A program made the position numbers and the translations under genes. The notes beneath the pieces are model-generated. The model did no database searches, was not told where the DNA came from, and saw only the letters and a list, made by a program, of their open reading frames with translations. From an uncultured Collinsella sp. (GTDB lineage: Bacteria > Actinomycetota > Coriobacteriia > Coriobacteriales > Coriobacteriaceae), in NCBI GenBank assembly GCA_958413765.1, contig CATYVH010000058.1, positions 1 to 5,869 of the forward strand: a stretch of 5,869 nucleotides of DNA, in the 5' to 3' direction. Below are positions 1 to 5,869 of this stretch, piece after piece (the stretch's first letter is position 1; the number at the start of each line of letters is the position of its first letter).

Positions 1-110
1 ACGAGCTGATCGACGCCGTGCTCGACGGCAAGATCGAAGACGCCAAGACCGTCGTGGGCGCCTTGGCCTGCGATAGCATCGCGCATCGACTTGGTGGAGC
101 CGAACTGTAA
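1..110 (+). CDS. C-terminal end of a probable NUDIX hydrolase (5' truncated)
   Basis: Reading from base 3, an open frame gives 35 residues (ELIDAVLDGKIEDAKTVVGA and 15 more) and stops at TAA 108-110. The stretch DGKIEDAKTVVGAL resembles the C-terminal helix of ADP-ribose pyrophosphatase-type NUDIX enzymes (NudF-like), where a G-[KR]-I-x-DAKT motif is common. Members of that group hydrolyse ADP-ribose or related nucleoside diphosphate compounds in the cytoplasm. The NUDIX box itself would lie upstream of the window and cannot be seen, so the substrate is unknown. The codons resemble those of the downstream genes. The family call rests on a short segment only; that this is the end of a real gene is more certain than which family it belongs to. 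Confidence 0.55.
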   Translation, partial: ELIDAVLDGKIEDAKTVVGALACDSIAHRLGGAEL

Positions 111-113
111 CGA

Positions 114-136
114 GCGGGGATGATCCCGCAGGTTTG
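114..136 (+). terminator. Weak hairpin after the NUDIX-like gene, possible terminator
   Basis: GCGGG (114-118) can pair with CCCGC (125-129) across a 6-base loop, starting 4 bases after the stop codon. Only a poor T-run follows (GGTTTG). The stem is short and the tail weak, so this may be a leaky terminator or mere chance. Confidence 0.3.
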
Positions 137-149
137 TATAAGTCAGCGA

Positions 150-247
150 AAGTGCTCCATTTGAGACAAGGTGGCCTAAAAGAGGAGGGAAGCGTATGGA
201 TATGCGCGACCGACGATTGAAGGCCAGATTGTCCAAATGGAGCACTT
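150..247. repeat. Long near-perfect inverted repeat, MITE-like, in the exporter leader
   Basis: Bases 150-176 and 222-247 are reverse complements at 24 of 26 aligned positions, with one single-base bulge. The outer 14 bases of each arm (the AAGTGCTCCATTTG side) match perfectly. The arms are separated by 45 bases. Outside each arm, after one base, stands the same pentamer CAGCG (144-148 and 249-253), as a target-site duplication would look. The loop carries a strong Shine-Dalgarno sequence (AGGAGG, 183-188) and an ATG (196) that reads in frame into the ABC exporter. In RNA the arms would form a very stable stem. It could be a miniature transposable element, a dispersed palindromic repeat, or a regulatory leader; one copy cannot decide. 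Confidence 0.7.
183..198 (+). promoter_or_regulatory. Strong upstream ribosome-binding site and alternative ATG
   Basis: AGGAGG at 183-188 lies 7 bases before the ATG at 196-198. This is a better Shine-Dalgarno match than the one before the family-typical start at 295. The frame stays open from 196 into the exporter and would add 33 mostly basic residues to its N-terminus, for 623 in total. The site lies in the loop of the inverted repeat at 150-247, so it would remain exposed if the stem forms in the mRNA. Confidence 0.5.
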
Positions 248-263
248 GCAGCGTCGAGACGAA

Positions 264-285
264 ACGCGGTTTGGTAAAACCGCGT
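264..285 (+). promoter_or_regulatory. Perfect 9-bp hairpin next to the exporter ribosome-binding site
   Basis: ACGCGGTTT (264-272) pairs perfectly with AAACCGCGT (277-285) around the tetraloop GGTA. The Shine-Dalgarno-like AAGGTGAT (286-293) begins on the next base and the ATG follows at 295. There is no T-run, so it is not an intrinsic terminator. It could modulate ribosome access at the 295 start or stabilise the mRNA. The pairing is seen directly; the function is inferred. Confidence 0.45.
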
Positions 286-294
286 AAGGTGATT

Positions 295-2067
295 ATGTTT
301 AAGAGGTTTCTTTCGTATTACAAGCCCCAGATGGGGCTTTTTGTTGCTGATACTGTTTGTGCTCTGGTGCTTGCCGCCATTGACCTGGCGTTCCCCATTA
401 TCCTGCGCAATTTGACCGGTGGGCTCTTTACTCAGGGTCAGGCTGTCATTATGCAGGCGCTCGGCATGATTGCGGTGGGCTTGGTGCTGATGTATGCCGC
501 CCGCTGCGCCTGCCGCTATTTTGTGAGCTATTGGGGTCACGTGATGGGCGCGCGTATGGAGTCCAAGATGCGCGAGGACCTGTTTGACCAGTATGAGCGC
601 TTTAGCTTTGCGTACTTTGACCGCAACAGCTCGGGCGACATGATGAGCCGCGTGGTCAACGACCTGTTCGATATCTGCGAGGCGGCGCACCACGTGCCCG
701 AGTGGATCATCATCTGCGGCATCGAGATTATCGGCTCGTTTGTGATCCTCTTTACCATCGCCCCGGTGCTGGCGCTCGCCATGGCCGTGGTGACGGCGGC
801 GTTTGCGGTCATCATGTTTTGGCAGAACATGCGCATGCGCGAGGTCTTTAGCGACAACCGCAAAAAGATCAGCGGCATCAATGCTCAGCTGCAGGATTCG
901 CTGGCGGGCATGCGCGTGGTCAAGAGCTTTGCCAATGAGGAGACCGAACGCTTCAAGTTTCGCGCCTCCAACAATCGCTATCTTTCGTCCAAGGAAAACA
1001 TGTATCACGCCATGGGCGTCTATACCGCGACGTATGGCCTGCTCTCGGGCGTGCTGTACGTGATCGTGGTGCTGCTGGGCGGCTGGCTGGTCGCCCAGGG
1101 ACAGCTGCAGGCGGTCGATATAGCGACCTTTGCGCTCTACATTTCGCTGTTCTGCACGCCGCTCGAGACACTCGTCAATTCGGCCGAAACGTATCAGAAG
1201 GCTATCGCCGGCTTTAAGCGTATGGACGAGGTGCTCTCGACCGCGCCGGATATCCAGGACAAGCCGGGCGCTACGGATCTGCAGGTGACTGCCGGCGCCG
1301 TGGAGTATCACGACGTGTGCTTTAACTACGAGGATGTTGAGCTGGGCGAGGGCGATGCCGACGAGCGTCCCGTTATCGACCATATGGATCTGTCTATCAA
1401 GCCCGGGCAGACCATCGCTTTGGTTGGCCCTTCGGGCGGTGGCAAGTCCACGACCTGTTCGCTGCTGCCGCGCTTTTATGACGTGGCTGCCGGATCCATT
1501 AGCATCGACGGCCAGGACGTGCGCGATGTGACGCAGCAGAGCCTGCGCCGCGCCATCGGCCTGGTGCAGCAGGATGTCTATCTATTTGACGGTACGATCG
1601 GCGAGAACATCGCCTACGGCAAGCCGGGTGCTACGGCAGGAGAGATCGCCGAGGCCGCCCGTCGCGCCAACATCGATACCTTTATCGAGTCGCTTCCACA
1701 GGGCTATGACACGGTCGTGGGCGAGCGCGGCAGCCGTCTTTCGGGCGGACAGAAGCAGCGCGTTGCCATCGCGCGTGTGTTTCTCAAGAACCCCAAGATC
1801 CTGATTTTGGACGAGGCGACGAGTGCTTTGGATAACGAGAGCGAGGAGGCGGTGCAGGAGTCGCTCGAAGAGCTGGCACGCGGCCGCACCACGATTATCA
1901 TCGCCCACCGTCTTTCGACCATTAAGCATGCCGATGAGATTGCGACCGTTGAGCATGGTCGCGTTGTGGAGCGTGGCACGCACGAGGAGCTTCTCGCCCG
2001 TGGCGGCACCTATGCCCGTTACTATCGAATGCAGTTCGAAGGTGCGCGTGCGCACGAGCTCGACTGA
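295..2067 (+). CDS. ABC transporter, half-size type I exporter (permease fused to ATPase)
   Basis: This 590-residue protein has an N-terminal six-helix exporter membrane domain (about residues 1-310) and a C-terminal ATPase domain. It should work as a dimer in the cytoplasmic membrane, using ATP to move a substrate that cannot be deduced here. Visible motifs, counted from this start: A-loop Tyr345 (CFNYED), Walker A GPSGGGKST 378-386, Q-loop Gln426, signature LSGGQKQR 482-489, Walker B ending Asp506 with catalytic Glu507, and H-loop His538. All catalytic residues are intact. A short acidic insert (around ELGEGDADER) follows the A-loop. The start at 295 is chosen because MFKRFLSYYKP is a typical beginning and gives the usual family length; AAGGTGAT lies just upstream. 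An alternative ATG at 196 with a stronger ribosome-binding site would add 33 basic residues. The next gene begins 19 bases downstream, so the two are probably co-transcribed. Multidrug or lipid export is possible but unproven. A heterodimer is unlikely, since no second half-transporter adjoins within the window. Confidence 0.95.
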   Translation: MFKRFLSYYKPQMGLFVADTVCALVLAAIDLAFPIILRNLTGGLFTQGQAVIMQALGMIAVGLVLMYAARCACRYFVSYWGHVMGARMESKMREDLFDQYERFSFAYFDRNSSGDMMSRVVNDLFDICEAAHHVPEWIIICGIEIIGSFVILFTIAPVLALAMAVVTAAFAVIMFWQNMRMREVFSDNRKKISGINAQLQDSLAGMRVVKSFANEETERFKFRASNNRYLSSKENMYHAMGVYTATYGLLSGVLYVIVVLLGGWLVAQGQLQAVDIATFALYISLFCTPLETLVNSAETYQKAIAGFKRMDEVLSTAPDIQDKPGATDLQVTAGAVEYHDVCFNYEDVELGEGDADERPVIDHMDLSIKPGQTIALVGPSGGGKSTTCSLLPRFYDVAAGSISIDGQDVRDVTQQSLRRAIGLVQQDVYLFDGTIGENIAYGKPGATAGEIAEAARRANIDTFIESLPQGYDTVVGERGSRLSGGQKQRVAIARVFLKNPKILILDEATSALDNESEEAVQESLEELARGRTTIIIAHRLSTIKHADEIATVEHGRVVERGTHEELLARGGTYARYYRMQFEGARAHELD

Positions 2068-2086
2068 TTGATATGACAGGAAGTTT

Positions 2087-3052
2087 ATGGCTGACAAGAA
2101 CCCTTTGACTCCGGAAGAAGTGACGGAGTTATTCTCCGAAATCGATGCATCCGGCGTCTTGGATCCCACGCTTGCCAAAAAGCGAACCGAGCGCATGCGT
2201 GAGAAGGAGGCTGCGGCCAAGCGCGGTGACAAAGCGGCACTAGCGCAGCTGCGCAGCGAGGACCGCGCGAGCCAGGCAAAACATATCGACCCGCTGTCCG
2301 AGGACGATCCTTCGGGCTCGCAGGTGAGCCATACCATTACGAAGACCGCGATGGCCGTGGTCATCGGTATTCTGGTGCTGATCGTGGGCATGCAGATTGG
2401 CTACGGCGTGATGCGCCGTCTGAATACCGCCAACCTGTCCGAGAGCGTTTCGGTGGATACCGTCTCGACGGCGCTGAAGGGCGGCCTTGAGTGGGGCAAC
2501 GGCTTTACGCAGTTTCCGCTCGATTTTACCGTCGACGAGGCCGATGAGCGCACGGGCACGGTTGAGGTGACGGTGTTGGACACATCGTCTGCCAATGAGC
2601 TCGAGCTGCTGTCCAACGGGCAGATCCAGGCCGCGGCGCTTGCGACCAACGCCCTGCTCAACGATAAGATCGACCGCGTGGTGTATAACGTTCACGCCTA
2701 TATCGACGAGGATAGCAACATTCAGCACGATTCCTTTTTTGGCATGTTTCCCGCGCGGGGTCATCAGAGCGCCATTTTGACGTTCGTGTGGACCAAGAGC
2801 TCATCCAACGCCACGAGTATCGACTGGAAGATGCGCATCGTAAGCATGGACGACACCATTGCCGAGCGCATTCAAAAACAGGTGAACTCGGTTTCGTCGC
2901 TGATCGAGGACCCGGTGGTGAGCCAGACCAAGATTGACGAGGAAAAGGCCGAACGTGACCTGGAGCATCGTCTGCATGGCCGCGAGATTTTCCGCGGCGG
3001 CAAGCCCGATCGCTCACCGTCCGATCTGCTGGAACAGGACAAGCAAAAGTAA
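2087..3052 (+). CDS. Uncharacterised single-pass membrane protein, 321 residues
   Basis: I do not recognise a family. The first 85 residues are hydrophilic and highly charged, with a Lys/Arg/Glu-rich, probably helical stretch at 31-60. One clear membrane segment follows at about 87-109 (VVIGILVLIVGMQIGYG core), then a domain of about 210 residues with alternating strand-like and polar segments, ending in a charged helical tail (about 280-321). No signal-peptide cleavage site is evident. The basic N-terminal side suggests a cytoplasmic N-terminus and an external C-terminal domain. The start at 2087 has AGGAAG at 2078-2083. It lies 19 bases after the ABC exporter stop and ends just before a strong terminator, so the two form a likely operon. 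The protein may be an accessory of the exporter or an independent envelope protein. Base composition matches its neighbours. Confidence 0.85.
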   Translation: MADKNPLTPEEVTELFSEIDASGVLDPTLAKKRTERMREKEAAAKRGDKAALAQLRSEDRASQAKHIDPLSEDDPSGSQVSHTITKTAMAVVIGILVLIVGMQIGYGVMRRLNTANLSESVSVDTVSTALKGGLEWGNGFTQFPLDFTVDEADERTGTVEVTVLDTSSANELELLSNGQIQAAALATNALLNDKIDRVVYNVHAYIDEDSNIQHDSFFGMFPARGHQSAILTFVWTKSSSNATSIDWKMRIVSMDDTIAERIQKQVNSVSSLIEDPVVSQTKIDEEKAERDLEHRLHGREIFRGGKPDRSPSDLLEQDKQK

Positions 3053-3058
3053 GAGGCC

Positions 3059-3099
3059 ATTATCCCGCGTGAGCCACAAGCCCACGCGGGATAATTTTT
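3059..3099 (+). terminator. Strong intrinsic terminator of the exporter/membrane-protein unit
   Basis: ATTATCCCGCGTG (3059-3071) and CACGCGGGATAAT (3083-3095) form a perfect 13-bp stem around an 11-base loop. The stem runs into a TTTTT tract at 3095-3099. It begins 6 bases after the TAA of the 321-residue protein gene. The tract lies only on the + side, so termination should act on rightward transcription. This separates the upstream unit from carAB. Confidence 0.92.
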
Positions 3100-3110
3100 C
3101 TGGGACGGGG

Positions 3111-3150
3111 ATTAAATAATCATTATGCATAGAAAGTCATAATTATCATT
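3111..3150. promoter_or_regulatory. AT-rich region with two palindromes upstream of carA
   Basis: This stretch is far more AT-rich than the rest of the window. It holds ATAAT-C-ATTAT (3116-3126) and ATAATTAT (3139-3146), with centres about 21.5 bases apart, which is two helical turns and places both on one DNA face. Paired ARG boxes bound by ArgR have a similar spacing, and carAB is an ArgR target in other bacteria. However, the match to the ARG-box sequence is poor. The region could equally be an UP-like promoter element. The operator role is inference. Confidence 0.3.
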
Positions 3151-3196
3151 TCGTAAACATTTCGATGAAATTAACGCCATGAGGCATGCTTGCGGT

Positions 3197-3202
3197 TACA
3201 AT
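3197..3202 (+). promoter_or_regulatory. Possible -10 box of the carAB promoter (TACAAT)
   Basis: TACAAT matches the TATAAT consensus at five of six positions. It lies about 27 bases before the PyrR-type loop, so a transcript starting near 3208-3210 would carry the whole loop in a short leader. No convincing -35 box is seen at 16-18 bases; TTAACG at 3171-3176 is a partial match but lies 20 bases away. The AT-rich DNA upstream could help. The box also sits within a small palindrome (3189-3210). Confidence 0.35.
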
Positions 3203-3223
3203 ACCGCGAGGCCTAACTACACA

Positions 3224-3256
3224 CCTTTAAGCCGGTCCTGTGAGACCGGGAAGGAG
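3224..3256 (+). promoter_or_regulatory. PyrR-binding RNA loop overlapping the carA Shine-Dalgarno sequence
   Basis: The RNA would fold with an upper stem CCGGTC (3232-3237) / GACCGG (3244-3249) and a CTGTGA hexaloop (3238-3243). A purine-containing bulge (TAAG, 3228-3231, opposite G3250) follows, and a lower stem CCTT (3224-3227) / AAGG (3251-3254). Its core GGUCCUGUGAGACC fits the PyrR-binding-loop consensus (ARUCCNGNGAGGYU), the differences keeping base pairing, and the preceding UUUAA is also typical. PyrR bound to UMP or UTP stabilises such loops. Here the lower stem pairs with AAGGAG, the carA Shine-Dalgarno sequence, and no T-run or separate terminator follows. Repression should therefore act on translation, as proposed for mycobacterial pyr genes, not on attenuation as in Bacillus. 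The structure is read by eye; the mechanism is inferred. Confidence 0.9.
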
Positions 3257-3260
3257 AATT

Positions 3261-4700
3261 ATGGCGAACAACCATACCGCGGGCGCTGCCGCCCGCACCT
3301 TCGCGCCCAGCGAGCTTTGCCAGCGTATGCTGGCCAAAACCAGCAAGGGCACCTGCGGTCCCTGCATCCTGTATCTTGAGGATGGGACCATTTTTTATGG
3401 ACGTGCATGCGGCGCCGAGGGCACCGCGACCGGCGAAGTCTGCTTCAACACCTCGCTCGAGGGCTACTTTGAGGTCATGACCGACCCGAGTTATGCCGGC
3501 CAAATCGTAACCATGACCTATCCGCAGATCGGCAACTACGGTATCGACGAGACCGACGTCCAGTCGGCCTTCCCCGGCGACGCCGTGCGCCCTGCGAGCG
3601 CTCCGGCTATGCGCGGCATGATCGTTCGCGACATGTGCGCCACGCCTTCTAACTGGCGCTCGGCCGTCAGCGTGCCGGAGTACCTGCGCGCTCACGGCAT
3701 CGTCGCTATCGAGGGTGTCGACACCCGCGCCCTGGTGCGCCATCTGCGCGACAATGGTTCCAAGATGGGCATTATCTCGACCGAGATCTTCGACGTCGAC
3801 GAGCTTGCCGAGCGTCTGGCCGCAGCGCCCACGCTGGTAGGCGAGAACCTGGTGAAGACCGTAAGTTGCCCCGCGCCTCACGAGTTTGTGGCCGCCGACC
3901 TGCCTGCCACGCATGACTTTGCGCTTGCGGCTGCCGCTCCTGCCCGTCACAAAGTGGTCGCCTACGACTGCGGTGTGAAGCGCGGTATTCTGGAGGGCCT
4001 GGTCCGTGCCGGCTGCGATCTCACCGTCGTGCCGTGGGATACGCCCGCCCAGCAGGTGCTCAACATGAATCCCGATGGCGTCTTTTTGTCCAACGGCCCC
4101 GGCGACCCCGATGCCGTGGTGGAGACCTATGAGCAGGTACAGCAGCTGATCGGCAAGGTGCCGGTCTTTGGCATTTGCCTCGGTCACCAGATGATCAGCC
4201 TGGCCTGCGGCGCCCAAATGGAAAAGCTTAAATTCGGTCACCGTGGCGGTAACCAGCCGGTTATGAATCTGGTGAGCCGTCGCGTGGAGATCACCGCGCA
4301 AAACCACGGCTTTGGCCTGCTGTTCCCCAGTCTGGGCAAACTGATTCCGGAGCTTTCCGGCGGCGAAACCGAGCATGCGGCCGGCGGCGACCTGCGCGCC
4401 TGGGTGCGTCGCGGCATCGCGCCGGTCGTGATGAACGAGCGCTTTGGTCGCATTCGCCTGACACATGTGAACCTCAACGACGGCACCGCCGAGGGCATCC
4501 AGCTGCTCGACGCACCGTGCTTCTCGGTCCAATACCACCCCGAGGCCTCGCCTGGCCCCACCGATGCCCACTATCTCTTTACCGCCTTTACGCGACTCAT
4601 GGACGGCGAGGAGAACTACCTGGACATCGACACCGCGAAGGACCGCCTCGCCGGCTGGAATTTCGCCGAGTCCGAGAACGCTGCGACCGAGGAGAACTAA
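3261..4700 (+). CDS. carA: Carbamoyl-phosphate synthetase small subunit (glutamine amidotransferase)
   Basis: CarA hydrolyses glutamine and passes ammonia to CarB for carbamoyl phosphate synthesis, the first step of pyrimidine and a step of arginine synthesis, in the cytoplasm. The N-terminal CPSase domain spans about 35-170 (LEDGTIFYGRA, FNTSLEGYFEVMTDPSY, GVDTRALVRHLR). The class I glutaminase domain starts near 230 (HKVVAYDCGVKR) and has the nucleophile Cys306 in GICLGHQ and the catalytic His426 and Glu428 in YHPEASPGP. At 479 residues it is about 100 longer than E. coli CarA. It has about 30 extra N-terminal residues with Cys20, Cys32 and Cys35 (a CGPC motif), an insert of about 36 residues between AQNHGF (ending at 351) and RLTHV (from 399), and a C-terminal tail of about 25. 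The ATG at 3261 is preceded by AAGGAG at 3251-3256; an upstream in-frame GTG at 3240 lies within the PyrR loop and is rejected. carB follows after 1 base. Confidence 0.97.
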   Translation: MANNHTAGAAARTFAPSELCQRMLAKTSKGTCGPCILYLEDGTIFYGRACGAEGTATGEVCFNTSLEGYFEVMTDPSYAGQIVTMTYPQIGNYGIDETDVQSAFPGDAVRPASAPAMRGMIVRDMCATPSNWRSAVSVPEYLRAHGIVAIEGVDTRALVRHLRDNGSKMGIISTEIFDVDELAERLAAAPTLVGENLVKTVSCPAPHEFVAADLPATHDFALAAAAPARHKVVAYDCGVKRGILEGLVRAGCDLTVVPWDTPAQQVLNMNPDGVFLSNGPGDPDAVVETYEQVQQLIGKVPVFGICLGHQMISLACGAQMEKLKFGHRGGNQPVMNLVSRRVEITAQNHGFGLLFPSLGKLIPELSGGETEHAAGGDLRAWVRRGIAPVVMNERFGRIRLTHVNLNDGTAEGIQLLDAPCFSVQYHPEASPGPTDAHYLFTAFTRLMDGEENYLDIDTAKDRLAGWNFAESENAATEEN

Positions 4701-4701
4701 C

Positions 4702-5869
<1,168 letters not shown>

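Noticed and set aside
150..294. A T-box or other known riboswitch in the exporter leader (GGTGG and ACCGCG segments seen)
   Set aside because: The conserved T-box core and specifier-loop layout are missing, and the GGTGG and ACCGCG pieces belong to the separate inverted repeats.
1582..2391. A 269-codon minus-strand frame across the end of the exporter and the start of the next gene
   Set aside because: It overlaps two well-supported + strand genes, and its translation has no recognisable domain.
3189..3210. Small hairpin CTTGCGGT/ACCGCGAG considered as an antiterminator or terminator for carA
   Set aside because: It has no T-run and spans the likely -10 box, so it would not be in the transcript if that promoter is used. 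It does not pair convincingly with the PyrR loop.
3240..3260. Upstream in-frame GTG start for carA
   Set aside because: It lies within the PyrR loop, has no ribosome-binding site before it, and AAGGAG is correctly spaced for the ATG at 3261.

Overview
The window looks like ordinary chromosome of a moderately high-GC Gram-positive bacterium. Codons end mostly in G or C, while the intergenic DNA before carA is AT-rich. The style of the proteins, an enlarged CarA, and a PyrR-type RNA loop placed on the carA ribosome-binding site suggest an actinobacterial lineage, most likely Coriobacteriia (Collinsella-like). The taxon is inferred; no taxonomic marker gene is present.

Layout, all genes on the + strand. 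Bases 1-110 hold the last codons of a gene whose end resembles a NUDIX (ADP-ribose pyrophosphatase-type) hydrolase. Bases 111-294 are an unusual leader. It contains a near-perfect 26/27-nt inverted repeat (150-176 with 222-247) bracketed by CAGCG direct repeats, an excellent Shine-Dalgarno/ATG pair inside its loop (183-198), and a second perfect hairpin (264-285) just before the family-typical start codon. Bases 295-2067 encode a complete half-size type I ABC exporter. After 19 bases comes a 321-residue single-pass membrane protein of no family I recognise (2087-3052), closed by a strong intrinsic terminator (3059-3099). The two genes probably form one transcription unit.

Bases 3100-3260 are the carA control region. 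It has an AT-rich stretch with two palindromes, a possible -10 box, and a very good match to the PyrR-binding loop (3224-3254), whose lower stem pairs with the carA Shine-Dalgarno sequence. carA (3261-4700) and carB (4702 to the window end, truncated) follow with a 1-base gap. They encode the two subunits of carbamoyl-phosphate synthetase, which makes carbamoyl phosphate for pyrimidine and arginine synthesis. The arrangement suggests that PyrR plus UMP/UTP represses carAB translation rather than terminating transcription.

I found no wholly new system. The points most worth a second look are the PyrR loop over the ribosome-binding site, the MITE-like inverted repeat that supplies an alternative in-frame start to the exporter, and the three extra segments of CarA (a cysteine-bearing N-terminus, a roughly 36-residue insert in the glutaminase domain, and a C-terminal tail).
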